A stretch of DNA of 64,000 nucleotides, from NCBI GenBank assembly GCA_030429345.1, contig JAUIFJ010000004.1, forward strand, positions 1-64,000, read 5' to 3'. A program made the translations under genes and the position numbers. Of the stretch, positions 44,712 through 55,200 are shown piece by piece. The first letter of the stretch is position 1, and each line of letters starts with the position of its first letter. This DNA comes from a bacterium. Lineage in GTDB: Bacteria; CAIWAD01. Under the pieces are notes generated by a model. The model saw nothing but the letters and a program-made list of their open reading frames with translations. It had not been told where the DNA came from and searched no databases.

Positions 44712-45230
44712 TCAGCCGACGACCGTCGCCAGCTTGAGCAGCTTGCTGGAGAACTCGTGGCCGTCGGCGCTCAGGCATCCCTGGTGGATCAGGATCCGCG
44801 GCTTGCCCTTCATTTCCGTCACCGCGATGCCGACGATGCCCTGGTTGGCGAAATCCGGCAGGCCGGAAACGCGCAGCAGGCCGCTGCCCTGGACGGTCGC
44901 CGCGCTGGCTTCCGTCCCTTCGGTCAGGTAGAGGACGTCATAGTTGCGGGTTTTCTCGCCCAGTTCTTCCATGGAGACGGCTTCGGCGGCAATGCCGTTG
45001 GCGGCGAACTCGTTGACCAGGATCGTCGCCACCTGGCGGGTTCCGGCGCTGTAGACGACGCCCAGCTTGATGATGGCATGGTTGCCCAGCTCCTTGTCGA
45101 AGCTGAGCACCTTCTTGAAAAGCTTGGCCTGAAGCTTGGGCGCCAGGGTACCGCTGGCCATGGCTTGTAGCGGTGCGAGGCAAAAAACCAGGATCAGCAA
45201 GGGCAGGAATAACAGTTTGGCGCTTCCCAT
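44712..45230 (-). CDS. YfiR-like (DUF4154) periplasmic protein
   Basis: Exported 172-aa protein: signal peptide (about 1-25, ending QAMASG), then a DUF4154/YfiR-like alpha/beta domain (KLFKKVLSFDKELGNHAIIKLGVVYS, YDVLYLTEGTEASAATVQ, GIVGIAVTEMKGKPRILIH). In Pseudomonas, YfiR controls the diguanylate cyclase YfiN from the periplasm. Here the next gene on the strand is a chemoreceptor, not a cyclase, so it may act as a periplasmic partner of that receptor, which is my inference. A single Cys near the C terminus (HQGCLS) is not enough for the YfiR disulfide pairs. Confidence 0.8.
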   Translation of the reverse strand: MGSAKLLFLPLLILVFCLAPLQAMASGTLAPKLQAKLFKKVLSFDKELGNHAIIKLGVVYSAGTRQVATILVNEFAANGIAAEAVSMEELGEKTRNYDVLYLTEGTEASAATVQGSGLLRVSGLPDFANQGIVGIAVTEMKGKPRILIHQGCLSADGHEFSSKLLKLATVVG

Positions 45231-45513
45231 GGGGGCCCGTCCTTCGGAGTATCGTTTGTGTGTTCTTTATCTATCGGCCAGCTGAACGGCGTCTTGCGCT
45301 CCCGGACGGAGAAACCGCGATCCATGACTCTTCGTTCCGGAACCCGTCTTCGTCAAAAGGTGATCCTGGCGCTGTGACGGAAAGAATCTGGCATTCCACG
45401 GGACGCCGATCGACAGGAAAATGGACCGCGCGAATCTGCCCTCGAGGACTTGATCCATCCCGCGCAGAATTGGATCTTCACGAAATTCGTATGAACTAAT
45501 CCATGAGTTCGGA

Positions 45514-46185
45514 ATGGCTACGATTGCGGAGCAGGATTACCTGAAGGCCATCTACATGCTGACTCGCGAAGGGCAGGCTGCCAGTACTTCCGGCATTGCG
45601 GAATACCTGGGTTTGCGGGCCGCTTCGGTCAGCGGCATGCTGTCGCGGCTGGCCTCCCGCCCCTCGGCGCCGGTGCACTATGAGAAACACGCGGGCGCCC
45701 GCCTGAGCGCTGCCGGCCGCACACGGGCGCTGCAGCTGCTGCGCAAGCATCGCCTGATCGAGACCTGGCTCTGCCGCGAACTCGGCTACGGCTGGGAGGA
45801 AGTCCACGAGGAAGCGGATCATCTGGAACACAGCATGTCGGACCGCCTGATCGAGCGCCTGGCGCGCCGGTTGGGCGATCCCGAATACGATCCGCACGGG
45901 GACCCGATTCCCCGCGCAAACGGCAGCCTGCCGGAGGCGGGAGGCATTTGCGTGCTGGATCTGGAGGAAGGCCGGCGGGCCACTGTGCTGAGAGTGCGCG
46001 ACGGGGAACCGGAGCTCCTCGTCTACCTGGGCAACCTGGGGATCCGCCCGGAAAAGGAAGTGGTCCTGCTGGAACTCGCGCCCTTCAACGGGCCGGCCCG
46101 TCTGGAACTTGGCGGTGAGACGGCCTCGATCGGCCGGGAAGCGGCGGCGGCGATCACCGTGCGCCCGCAGGAGGAAAGGGAATGA
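45514..46185 (+). CDS. DtxR/MntR-family metal-dependent regulator
   Basis: A 223-aa repressor of the DtxR family: N-terminal winged helix (EQDYLKAIYMLTREGQAASTSGIAEYLGLRAASVSGMLSRL), dimer/metal domain with ELGYGWEEVHEEADHLEHSMSD, and a C-terminal FeoA/SH3-like domain (about 150-220). The Glu/His residues of the metal site are present (H98, E99, E102, H103 region). It is the first gene of the metal importer operon and overlaps the binding-protein gene by 4 bases (ATGA), so it very probably represses this operon with Mn2+ or Fe2+ bound. GAACT and AGTTC flank 45498-45505 just before the start, a weak operator candidate. Confidence 0.92.
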   Translation: MATIAEQDYLKAIYMLTREGQAASTSGIAEYLGLRAASVSGMLSRLASRPSAPVHYEKHAGARLSAAGRTRALQLLRKHRLIETWLCRELGYGWEEVHEEADHLEHSMSDRLIERLARRLGDPEYDPHGDPIPRANGSLPEAGGICVLDLEEGRRATVLRVRDGEPELLVYLGNLGIRPEKEVVLLELAPFNGPARLELGGETASIGREAAAAITVRPQEERE

Positions 46186-47135
46186 AACGAGTGCATTGGA
46201 TTCAAAAGAGCCTGGCCCTGTTGCTGGTCCTGCTGCTGGCGACCGCCTGCGGAAAGAAGGAGCAGGCCCCGGTCGACGACGGGCGCCTGGACCTGGTGGC
46301 CACGACGGGCATGATCGGCGACATCGCCGCGCGCATCGGCGGCGAACGCGTCCGTGTGACAACGCTGATGGGTCCCGGAGTGGATCCGCATCTCTACAAG
46401 GCCTCCGCCGGCGACCTGCGACGTCTCACGGGAGCCGACCTGGTGCTGGTCAACGGCCTGCACCTGGAGGGCCGCATGGGCGAAGTGCTGGAGAAGCTCG
46501 GTCCGCAGAAGGTCCTGGCCGTCAGCCAGGGCATTCCCGAAAGCCTGCTGCTGGAATCCGTGGACTATCCGGGGCATTTCGATCCGCACATCTGGTTCGA
46601 TCCGCGGCTCTGGATCCTGGCGGCGGAAAACATCGGGCAGGCGCTGAAGGACCGGGATGCGGAGCACGCCGACGCGCACTGGAAGCGCACGCGTGAATTG
46701 ACCCGGGAACTGACCGACATGCACGGCTGGGCCCTGAAGGCCATGGGCAGCATTCAGGAGGCGCAGCGCGTGCTGGTCACCAGCCATGACGCTTTCCGCT
46801 ATTTCGGCAAGGCCTACGGCTGCCAGGTGCGCGGCCTCCAGGGCATCTCGACCGCCAGCGAGGCGGGCACCGCGGACGTGCAGGACCTGGCCCGCTTCAT
46901 TTCCGAGCGGAAGCTGCCGGCGATCTTCGTCGAGAGTTCGATTCCGCGGCGCACCATGGAAGCCGTCGCCGCCGCCGTGCGCTCCCGCGGACACGAAGTA
47001 CGGGTCGGTGCCGAGCTGTTCTCCGACGCCATGGGCGACGCGGGCACCCCGGAAGGCACGTATACGGGGATGTTCCGTTTCAATGTGACACAGATCGTCC
47101 GCGCGCTGGGCGGCAAGCTGCCGGAGCAGCCGTGA
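46182..47135 (+). CDS. troA: Mn/Zn ABC transporter substrate-binding lipoprotein (TroA/MntA-like)
   Basis: A 317-aa cluster A-I binding protein. The signal peptide ends in a lipobox-like LATAC (Cys23). The metal ligands of the family are present: H70 ([10 protein letters not shown]), H136 (HFDPHIWFD), H202 ([11 protein letters not shown]) and D282 ([16 protein letters not shown]). There is no His-rich loop as in ZnuA, which favours manganese (or iron) over zinc. Co-translated with the upstream regulator and, through a GTGA overlap, the downstream ATPase. Confidence 0.95.
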   Translation: MKRVHWIQKSLALLLVLLLATACGKKEQAPVDDGRLDLVATTGMIGDIAARIGGERVRVTTLMGPGVDPHLYKASAGDLRRLTGADLVLVNGLHLEGRMGEVLEKLGPQKVLAVSQGIPESLLLESVDYPGHFDPHIWFDPRLWILAAENIGQALKDRDAEHADAHWKRTRELTRELTDMHGWALKAMGSIQEAQRVLVTSHDAFRYFGKAYGCQVRGLQGISTASEAGTADVQDLARFISERKLPAIFVESSIPRRTMEAVAAAVRSRGHEVRVGAELFSDAMGDAGTPEGTYTGMFRFNVTQIVRALGGKLPEQP

Positions 47136-47941
47136 ACACGCACGAGATCCCCGCGCTCCAGGTGGACGACCTGACGGTGGCCTATCGCGAACGGCCCGTT
47201 CTGTGGGACGTCGATCTGCGCGTGCCACAAGGCGTCCTGATGGCGGTCGTCGGACCCAACGGGGCGGGGAAGACCACGCTGCTGAAGAGCGTCATGGGCC
47301 TGGTCAAGCCGCTGGCGGGCCGCATCCAGATCCACGACCGCCCGGCCCGCGAGCAGCGGCGGATCACGGCCTATGTGCCGCAACGCAATTCGGTCGACTG
47401 GGATTTTCCCACCAGCGTGCTCGACCTGGTGCTGATGGGCACCTATGGCGCGCTGGGCTGGTTCCGCCGTCCCGGCGAGGCGGAGCGCGAGAGGGCGCGC
47501 GGCGCGCTGAGGCGGGTCGGCCTCGAGGACCTGGAGGGTCGCCAGATCAGCCAGCTTTCCGGCGGCCAGCAGCAGCGGGCCTTCCTGGCCAGGGCCCTGG
47601 TGCAGGAGGCGCAGATCCATTTCATGGACGAACCCTTCCAGGGCGTGGACGCGACCACCGAGCGGACGATCGTCGAGCTGCTGAAGGAGCTGCGGGCGGC
47701 GGGCAAGACGGTGATTGTCGTACACCACGATCTGCAGACGGTCGCCGACTACTTCGACTGGGTGACCCTGCTCAATGTGAGACTCATTGCCAGCGGCCCG
47801 GTCGCGGAGGTCTTCGACGAAGAGCGGCTGCGCCTGACCTACGGCGGCCGCCTGGCCTTTGCGGCCACAGGCGGCGGTTCGGTCGCGGCACAACCGGTCT
47901 TCGGCCGCCTGGCCCCGGACGAGGAGCGCAAGGGATCGTGA
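47132..47941 (+). CDS. troB: Mn/Zn ABC transporter ATP-binding protein
   Basis: ATPase of 269 aa: Walker [32 protein letters not shown] (typical of Mn/Zn importers), signature [15 protein letters not shown], Walker [13 protein letters not shown] and switch VHHDLQTV. The GTG start overlaps the preceding stop, and the following permease start overlaps this stop. It powers the TroCD channel. Confidence 0.96.
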   Translation: MNTHEIPALQVDDLTVAYRERPVLWDVDLRVPQGVLMAVVGPNGAGKTTLLKSVMGLVKPLAGRIQIHDRPAREQRRITAYVPQRNSVDWDFPTSVLDLVLMGTYGALGWFRRPGEAERERARGALRRVGLEDLEGRQISQLSGGQQQRAFLARALVQEAQIHFMDEPFQGVDATTERTIVELLKELRAAGKTVIVVHHDLQTVADYFDWVTLLNVRLIASGPVAEVFDEERLRLTYGGRLAFAATGGGSVAAQPVFGRLAPDEERKGS

Positions 47942-49059
47942 GCTCCTTCCTCCAGGACTATACGCTGCGCATGGTGCTGGGCGGCGTGCTGGCGCTGGGG
48001 ATCTTCTCCGGCGCTCTCGGGAGCTTTGCCGTGCTGCGCCGTCAGAGTCTGCTCGGAGACGCCCTGTCACACGCCGCCCTGCCGGGAATCGTGCTCGCCT
48101 TCCTGCTGAGCGGCAGCCGCGCGACAGGTGTGCTCTTGCTGGGAGCGGCAATCGCCGGCTGGCTGGGAACCCTGGCCATTCGCGCCATGGTGCGCGGCAG
48201 GCTGACCCGCGAGGACAGCGCCCTGGGCATTGTGCTCTCGGTCTTCTTCGGTCTGGGGCTGGTGCTGCTCACCTGGGCCCAGCGCCTGCCGGGTGCGGGC
48301 AAGGCGGGCCTGGACAAGTTCCTCTTCGGCCAGGCGGCGACCCTGGTCCGGTCGGATGTACTGCTGATGTGCGCCATCGCCCTGCCTTCCCTCTTGCTGC
48401 TTGTCCTTTTCTGGAAGGAACTCAAGCTGCTGACTTTCGATGCCGCCTACGCCCGGGCCCTGGGCCTTCCCGTCGAGCGTGTCGAGGCGCTGCTGACCCT
48501 GTTGCTGGTGCTGGCGATCGTGATCGGTCTGCAGACGGTGGGCGTGGTGCTGATGAGCGCCATGCTGATCGCCCCCGCCGCGGCGGCCCGGCAATGGACG
48601 GACCGGCTCTCGCGCATGGTGGCCCTGGCGGCCCTGGCGGGCGCGCTCTCCGGGGCGGGTGGCGTGCTGCTCTCGAGCAGCGCCCCGCGCTGGCCTACCG
48701 GTCCGGCGATCGTGCTCTGCGCCTCGCTGCTCGTAGTGGCCTCCCTGCTTTTCGCACCCCACCGCGGCATTCTCTGGAGCTGGCTGCGCTTCCGCCGCAA
48801 CCGCCGCCGTCTCGACGAGGACCTGGTGTTGTATCACATGCTGCAGATGGCGCAGCACCACGCCGGAAGGCTGGACCATCCCCATGCGAGGCGCGTGATC
48901 CAGTCGATGACTCCAAGGGCGGATGTGCGTCCCGTGCTGCATTCCTTGGAGCAGGCCGGCTGGGTCCGCCGCAGGGAAGGGGACAGCTGGTCGCTGACCT
49001 CCGATGGCGCGGAACGGGCCCTGAGCCACCGCGCCGAGCGCGAGCGTCCGCCGTCCTGA
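47938..49059 (+). CDS. troC: Mn/Zn ABC permease with fused C-terminal winged-helix-like domain
   Basis: A 373-aa protein from a GTG start at 47938 (4-base overlap). Residues 1-285 are an ABC-3 permease with eight or nine helices ([23 protein letters not shown] is the family motif). The last 90 residues are soluble ([57 protein letters not shown]) and look like a winged helix of DtxR type. Such fusions occur in some Mn importers, and the domain may sense metal or regulate transport. TGTCACACG occurs at 48065-48073. Confidence 0.93.
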   Translation: MSSFLQDYTLRMVLGGVLALGIFSGALGSFAVLRRQSLLGDALSHAALPGIVLAFLLSGSRATGVLLLGAAIAGWLGTLAIRAMVRGRLTREDSALGIVLSVFFGLGLVLLTWAQRLPGAGKAGLDKFLFGQAATLVRSDVLLMCAIALPSLLLLVLFWKELKLLTFDAAYARALGLPVERVEALLTLLLVLAIVIGLQTVGVVLMSAMLIAPAAAARQWTDRLSRMVALAALAGALSGAGGVLLSSSAPRWPTGPAIVLCASLLVVASLLFAPHRGILWSWLRFRRNRRRLDEDLVLYHMLQMAQHHAGRLDHPHARRVIQSMTPRADVRPVLHSLEQAGWVRRREGDSWSLTSDGAERALSHRAERERPPS

Positions 49060-50168
49060 TGCAGGCGCACCTGGAAATCCTGGCCATTGCCGCCGTGATC
49101 GCCGTTGCCTGCGCCCTGCCCGGCACGCTGCTGGTGCTAAGGCGCATGGCGCTGCTCTCGGACGCCATCAGCCACTCGATCCTGCTGGGCATCGTGCTGG
49201 CCTTCTTCGCGCAGGGCGGACTGGATTCGCCTCTCGTGATCCTGGGAGCCGCGGCAAGCGGCGTGCTGATGGTCGTGCTGGTCGAGTTCCTGGTGCGATC
49301 GCGGCTGGTGCGGGAAGACGCCGCGATCGGCCTGGTCTTTCCCGTGCTCTTCAGCATTGCCGTGATCCTGGTCAGTCGGCACACGGGATCCATCCACCTG
49401 GACGTGGACGCCGTCCTGCTGGGCGAACTGGCCTTTGCGCCCTTTGACCGGCTGGAAGCCGGGGGTGCCGACCTGGGCCCGCGCGGCCTCTGGATCGGGA
49501 CGGGCATTCTGGCGCTCAACCTGGCCTTTCTGGGGCTGTGCTACAAGGAGCTCAAGCTCTCGACCTTCGACGCCGGGCTGGCGGCCGTGCTCGGCTTCAT
49601 GCCGGGCGTGCTGCACTATGGCCTCTTGTCGCTGGTCAGCCTGACCTGTGTCGGCGCTTTCGACGCCGTGGGCTCGATCCTGGTGGTGGCCCTGATGATC
49701 GCCCCGCCCGCCACGGCCCGCCTGCTGACGGAAAGGCTGGGCCTTCTCTTCGCGCTGAGCGCGGCGCTGGCGGTCGCCGGCGCGCTGCTCGGCTACGGGC
49801 TGGCCGTGTTCCTGGACCTGAACATTGCGGGCTCGATGGCTACCGTGCTTGGCCTCTTCTTTGCCCTGACCTGGCTGGCGGCGCCGCGCGAAGGCTGGCT
49901 CGCACGCCGGGCGCTGCGTCGCGCCCAGACCCGGCGCCTGGCGGGGGACCTGTTGGTGATCCATCTGCTGCAGCACGAAGGCAGCCCGACGGAACGGCGC
50001 GAGGCCCGCGTGATCCACATGCAGGAGCACCTGGGCTGGAGCCCCGAGTTCGCCAGGGGCGTCCTGGCGGACGCCCTGGAGGAAGGGCATGTCACACGAA
50101 TGGACGGCCTGCTGCACCTGAAGCCCGAAGGCCGGCAAAGGGCCGAAAAAGCCCTGGTGCACATCTAG
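49059..50168 (+). CDS. troD: Mn/Zn ABC permease with fused C-terminal soluble domain
   Basis: A 369-aa ABC-3 permease; ATG overlaps the previous stop by one base (TGATG). Helices cover about 1-285 with LRRMALLSDAISHSILLGIVLAFF. The C-terminal 85 residues (LLVIHLLQHEGSPTERREARVIHMQEHL, VLADALEEGHVTRMDGLLHLKPEGRQRAEKAL) again resemble a winged helix, as in the paired permease. TGTCACACG at 50090-50098. Confidence 0.93.
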   Translation: MQAHLEILAIAAVIAVACALPGTLLVLRRMALLSDAISHSILLGIVLAFFAQGGLDSPLVILGAAASGVLMVVLVEFLVRSRLVREDAAIGLVFPVLFSIAVILVSRHTGSIHLDVDAVLLGELAFAPFDRLEAGGADLGPRGLWIGTGILALNLAFLGLCYKELKLSTFDAGLAAVLGFMPGVLHYGLLSLVSLTCVGAFDAVGSILVVALMIAPPATARLLTERLGLLFALSAALAVAGALLGYGLAVFLDLNIAGSMATVLGLFFALTWLAAPREGWLARRALRRAQTRRLAGDLLVIHLLQHEGSPTERREARVIHMQEHLGWSPEFARGVLADALEEGHVTRMDGLLHLKPEGRQRAEKALVHI

Positions 50169-50450
50169 AAAAGTATGAAGTACGAAGTATGAAGTGAAGA
50201 AACCCTGCAGCACCACCAAAACCCTACGCGGTGCCACCGCCTCTATAAATACTCCCTACCGCATAAAGCCGCAAAGCGGCGACAGAATAGTAGCCGCGGG
50301 TGCCAACCCGCGGAGACGGTCAAAAAACCACACCGCATCCAACACCCATGTGTCACAACCAGGAGTGCTTCCCACGCCCCAAAGATAGGCCCCCGCCTTC
50401 GCGGGAGCCTGCCCCTGCGAAGGCAGGGGGCGACGGAACGGGGCGGGTGC
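50169..50450. repeat. Hairpin-rich intergenic region (degenerate array, E)
   Basis: No gene seen. After a short near-repeat (AAGTATGAAGTACGAAGTAT) there is CTACGCGGTGCC (50224-50235), which matches half of the third hairpin of arrays A-C. Further hairpins follow: GCCGC (loop AAA, 50268-50280), CCGCGGGT with a 4-base loop (50294-50313) and two C-rich stems at about 50388-50430. It looks like a decayed or different relative of the hairpin arrays. Confidence 0.6.
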
Positions 50451-50828
50451 CTAGCGCTTCAGCACCCCAAGCAGCGTCGCCCGATTGATCCAGAGACTCC
50501 CCGCGCAGCACAGGAACACCAGGCAGCCCAGGCCGAAGAGCAGGCCGCCATCATCCTGTACGACAATGCCCAGCACCGTCAGGTGGCTGAGCAGCGCTCC
50601 GCCCATGACGCCCATCCCGAGCAGCGCGCCAAAGGCCTGCTTCCCCGGCCAGAGGAGCAGGATCGAGGCGATCAGCTCGGCGACGCCGGAACCGATGCGC
50701 CCCGCCGGCTCCGCGCCCAGGGTCTCGAAGATGTAGACGCTCTCCGCCGCGCCCGTGAACTTGAAGAACAGGGTCTGCAGCAGGATCACGGCCGCAACGA
50801 TGCGCAGGGCCCAGTCCAGCTTGTTCAT
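50451..50828 (-). CDS. DoxX-family membrane protein
   Basis: A 125-aa four-helix membrane protein: NKLDWALRIVAAVILLQTLFFKFTGA, GSGVAELIASILLLWP, ALLGMGVMGGALLSHLTVLGIVV and LLFGLGCLVFLCCAGSLWI, the DoxX/DoxD-like pattern. Family members are small quinone- or redox-related membrane proteins of mostly unknown role. It is downstream of the efflux operon on the same strand, separated by an inverted repeat. Confidence 0.88.
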   Translation of the reverse strand: MNKLDWALRIVAAVILLQTLFFKFTGAAESVYIFETLGAEPAGRIGSGVAELIASILLLWPGKQAFGALLGMGVMGGALLSHLTVLGIVVQDDGGLLFGLGCLVFLCCAGSLWINRATLLGVLKR

Positions 50829-50845
50829 GCCGCCTCCGGTTTGGT

Positions 50846-50927
50846 GCTCACGCAGAGACGCATAGACACGGAGAGTCGATCCAGAGAGCGGGCCATCTCT
50901 TCCGCGTCCCCGCGTCTCCGCGTGAGC
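50846..50927. repeat. Inverted repeat between DoxX and tolC-like genes
   Basis: GCTCACGCAGAGACGC (50846-50861) and GCGTCTCCGCGTGAGC (50912-50927) are 16-base arms with one mismatch around a 50-base centre. There is no T-run. It may be an intergenic repeat or stabilise the 3' end of one transcript. Confidence 0.7.
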
Positions 50928-50929
50928 TC

Positions 50930-52249
50930 TTAGTTCTCGGCCAGGAGCTCATCCAGGAAAGGCCCCAGGGTTCCCCGCAGCATCTCGAGTTCCATCCTCA
51001 CCAGCTGCAGGTTGACACGCGCCTCGACTTCCGCCCGTCGGGCATTGGCCAGGCTGAGCTGCGCGTCGCGGAAATCCAGCGCCCCCGTGCGGCCCAGTTC
51101 GTACTCCTCTTCCCGCAGGTCCAGCTGCCTGCCCGCGAGCACGCGGCTCGACGCCGCCAGTTCCAGCTGCTCCCTGCGGTTCTGCCAGGCGCTGTAGGCG
51201 CTTTGCCATTCGCCGGCCACCTGGGCCTCCAGGGCCTGCAGGGCCAGGCGGCTCTTCCGTTCGCCGATGCTCGCGCGCTGGCGCGCCACCGATTGGCTGC
51301 CGCCCGTATACAAGGGCCAGCTCAGGCCCACTCCGGCGCTCCAGTTCGTGTTGTCGCTGTCCCAGGAGGCGCCGCTTTCGGGATCCGTGTGGGTGCTGCG
51401 CATGCCCGCGCTGCCCTCCAGGCTGAGGGTCGGGTAGAGGCCCGAGCGGGCGATGCGCCGGCTCTCGGCGCTCTGGGCCAGGCTCGAACGCTGGGAGCGC
51501 AGGCGGTAGTTGCCTTGCATCACGGCGCGCTCAAAGGCCGCGGCATCGGACAGGTCCCGGTCCGGCGGAAGTCCGCCGCTGCTGGAAGCCCTTGCCCCCT
51601 TGCGGCCGAGCCGACTCGCCAGACCGGCGGAAGCGGCATCCCGCAGGCGACGGGCCTCGCTCAGCGAGCGGAGATCCGTGTTCAGGGCCAGCCGGGCGTT
51701 GAGCAGGTTGGCCGCGCTCCCCCCGCCGATCAGCACGCGCATGCTGTCCTGTGCGACACGATTGCGCGAGAGTTCGACGCTTTCCTCGGCGATGGACAGG
51801 TTCCGTTCCGCCAGGTGCAGGCCGTACCAGGCCTGTGCGACACCCAGCAGGGCCAGGTCCGCGGCGCGGGCCGCCTCCAGCTCACCCTGTTCCCCGAGCA
51901 GCATCTGCCGCCGGCTCTCGGCCTGTCCGGCAAAGCCCTGGAACAGCGGCCAGTCCAGCAGGAGGCTGGCAGCGTGGGAGCGGCTGTCGCTCTTGCTGTC
52001 CACGTTGGGATTGTCGCTTTCTGTATCACTGGAAGAGAGGCCGCTCTCGGCGGCGACCACCAGGCTGGGCAGCCACTCGGCGCGCGCCAGGTTCCGCGAA
52101 AGCGCGCTGCTGCTGGAGTCAAGGGCCGCGCTGGCCAGGGAAGGCGCTTCGACCTTCGCCAGTGCGAGCGCCTCGGCCAGGCTCAATTCCCTGCTATCCG
52201 CAAGGGCTGTCGCACAGCCCAGCAGGAGGATCCACAGTGTCACACGCAT
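50930..52249 (-). CDS. TolC-family outer-membrane efflux protein
   Basis: Outer-membrane channel of a tripartite pump, 439 aa. A signal peptide (1-17) is followed by two OEP repeats of coiled-coil helices (ELSLAEALALAKVEAPSLASAALD; AAFERAVMQGNYRLRSQRSSLAQSAESRR) with barrel segments such as SAGVGLSWPLYTGG. It starts directly after the RND stop (TGA then ATG). TGTCACACG spans its start codon region (52238-52246). Confidence 0.94.
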   Translation of the reverse strand: MRVTLWILLLGCATALADSRELSLAEALALAKVEAPSLASAALDSSSSALSRNLARAEWLPSLVVAAESGLSSSDTESDNPNVDSKSDSRSHAASLLLDWPLFQGFAGQAESRRQMLLGEQGELEAARAADLALLGVAQAWYGLHLAERNLSIAEESVELSRNRVAQDSMRVLIGGGSAANLLNARLALNTDLRSLSEARRLRDAASAGLASRLGRKGARASSSGGLPPDRDLSDAAAFERAVMQGNYRLRSQRSSLAQSAESRRIARSGLYPTLSLEGSAGMRSTHTDPESGASWDSDNTNWSAGVGLSWPLYTGGSQSVARQRASIGERKSRLALQALEAQVAGEWQSAYSAWQNRREQLELAASSRVLAGRQLDLREEEYELGRTGALDFRDAQLSLANARRAEVEARVNLQLVRMELEMLRGTLGPFLDELLAEN

Positions 52250-55200
52250 TCAGGCGACCTCCTTCTGACGCAGCTCGAGGATTGCCGGTTCGACATCCTC
52301 CGTTCCCAGGTTCTTGTCGCGCAGGCGACCCGCGAAGAGGCGCAGGCGGTTCAGCACCAGGAAACCGGCGGGCAGGACCAGCAGCATGATGGCCGTGGCG
52401 AAAACCAGGCCCCAGGCCACGCTGATCGCCATGGGAATCAGGAACTGCGCCTGGCGGCTGGTCTCCAGGATCAGCGGAGCCAGTCCCAGGCTGGTGGTGA
52501 AAGTGGTCAGCAGGATCGGCCGCAGGCGGGCGATACCCGCCTCGAAAGCCGCTTTGTCTACATGCATGCCGGCCTTCAGGTTGCGGTTGATCTGGTCGAC
52601 GAGCACGATGCTGTCGTTGACGATGATGCCCGTCAGCGCGATGATGCCGTAGAGGCTCAGGATGTTGACCTGCACGTCGTGAATGCCGTGTCCGACGACC
52701 ACCCCGATCAGGCCCAGCGGAATCAGGCTGAAGATGAGCAGGGCCTGTCCCCAGCTGCGGAAGACCAGCACCATGAGCACGAACATCACGAAGAGCGCGA
52801 AGAGGAAGGTGTTGCGCATGCTCGTCGTTTCCTTGCGCTGCTGGCGGCTCTGTCCCTCGAAGGAGACCTGGACCCCCTGGGTGCGCGACTGGACGAGCGG
52901 CAGGATCTCGCCTTGTATACGCGCCAGCAGCGGCGGCAGGTTGATCTCCTCGTCGCTCAGGTTGGCTTCGACCAGGATCTGCCGCTTGCCGTCCAGGTGC
53001 GAGATGCTGATCACGCCCTTGCGGTACTCGAGCTCCGCCAGGTCGGCCAGGGGATAGCTGCTGCCGTCGGCACCCTGGATGCGCATGCTCTTCAGCTGTC
53101 CCAGACCCTGGCGCTCGCTGTCGGCGTAGCGCACCCAGACACGCAGTTCGTCGCGACCGCGCTGCAGCCGTTGCGACTGCAGGCCGTAGAAGCCCTGTCT
53201 CACCTGGCTGGTCACATCCCGCAGCGTGAATCCCAGGCTTTCGGCCAGCGGGGTCAGCGTGATACTCAGCTCGCGGTTGCCTTCCTGGTTGCTGTCGGTG
53301 ATGTCCTTCAGTTCGGGATAGGCCTGCAGGCTTTCGACCACCAGGTCGCGGGCCTCCTGCAGCTGTTCCATGCTGCGTCCCAGCAGGGCGATCGAGACCG
53401 GCTTGCCGAAGCGGCCGGTGCGCCCGTAGGTCAGCTGGCGCGCGCCGACGATCGAACCGACCTTCTCGCGCAGACGATTGGAGATCAGGAAGCTGTCCAT
53501 TTCCCGGATCTCGCCGGGCTGCAGCTGCACGTCGAGCATGCCGGCGTGTCCGCCCCGGTCGCCCAGGCCGTTGCTGCCCAGCGAACGGATCACGCCCGTG
53601 ATCACGCGCAGGCTGTCCGGGCGCTCGGCGGCGATTTCCTCGTTGACCTCCCAGACCGCCTGCTCGATGCGCAGCAGCTCCGCCAGGGTGCGGTCTTCCT
53701 GTGAGCCGCTGGCGAGGCTCAGGTTGACCGGGAAGCTGTCCCCGTCGATGAAGGGGAAGAAGGTCATGCCCACGTGTCCGCCGCGCATCAGGCCGATCAC
53801 GATCAGGAAGGCGGCGATGGGCATGCTGAGCACGATCAGCTTGTTGCGCAGGCTGGCGCGGAGAAGGGGCGCGTAGACCCGGTGGGTGATGTACTCCACG
53901 AACTTCTCGATGCGCTCGCGGACCGGGTGTTGCCGCTCCTGCCGGTCCAGCCCCTTCGAATGCGCCAGGTGCGCCGGCAGGATCAGGAAGGCCTCGATCA
54001 GGCTGAAGAAGAGCGAGGCGATCACGACGACGGCGACCTGCCAGATGATCTTCCCCATGAACCCGTCCAGGAAGAAGAAGGGCGTGAAGGCCACGATCGT
54101 CGTTGTGACACTCGTGCAGACGGGGCCCAGCATCTCGATCGTGCCCTTGACCGCAGCCTGGATGGGAGGAGCGCCCTTCTCCGCGTGGGCGTAGATGTTC
54201 TCGGCGACGACGATCGCGTCGTCCACTAGAATGCCGACGACGATGATCATGCCGAAGAGACTGATCACGTTGATCGTGATCGGGATCTGCGAGGCAATGA
54301 TGAACATGCCGCAGAAGGAAAAGGGAATGCCCAGCGCGACCCAGAAGCTGAGCCGCAGATTGATGAAGAACCACAGGCTGGCCAGCACCAGCAGCAGGCC
54401 GATCACGCCGTTCTTCATCAGCAGGTCGATGCGCTGCCGCAGGTGGATCGTCCGGTCGTCGGTGACTTCGGCCTGCACGGGCGTGCCGCGGTCGTTGAAC
54501 TCCTCCACGATGCGGTAGGTCGCCGCGGCAATGCCGAGAATGTCCTCGCTGAAGGTCTTGTCGATGTCGAGCTGGATCGCCGGCGTGCCCTGGAACCAGG
54601 TCCGTTCCGGGCTGTCCTCCCAGCGTTCGACCACCTGTGCCACATCCATCAGGCGGACGACGCTGCCGTTGCCGCTGCCTCGCACCGGAATGCGCTCCAG
54701 TTCGCGCAGGTCGTAGCTCTGGCCCCAGGCGCGAATGCGGAACTCCTCCGCCGGGGTCTCCAGCTTGCCGCCGGAGAGGTTGAGGTTCGCCGAGTTGACC
54801 GCCCGTGATACATCCTGGAAGGTGATGCCGTAGCGGCGCAGGCTCTCCTCGCGGACCTCGACGGAGATCTCGCGCTCGGGGACGCCGCTGATGGTGACCT
54901 GGCTCAGGCCGGGCTCGAGCAGCAGGCGGTCGCGGAAGTCCTCCGCGATGTACTTCAATGTCTCACGGTCATCGGGGCCGTAGAGCAGGACGCTGACGCT
55001 GCGGCCGCGGAAGCGGGCCCGCGTGATCACTGGCTTCTCTGCGTCTTCCGGCAGGGCCGTGATCTGGTCGACGGCGTTCTTGATGTCGGAAAGCGCCACG
55101 TCGTGATCGGTGTTCTTGATCAGTTCGACCGTGATCGCCGCCATGCCCTCGGCGGCCGTGGCATTGATGCGGTCGACCCCGTCCAGCCCCTCCAGGGATT

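Noticed and set aside
45231-45513. c-di-GMP riboswitch between the YfiR-like and DtxR genes
   Set aside because: The region was read for the conserved GEMM core and nothing convincing was found; only a weak GAACT/AGTTC dyad is present.
51203-53704. 833-codon plus-strand open frame, and similar long ones at 24552-26336, 28386-30380 and 34435-36099
   Set aside because: All are shadows of well-recognised minus-strand genes (TolC/RND, aminotransferase, Acs, NorD) and lack family features.
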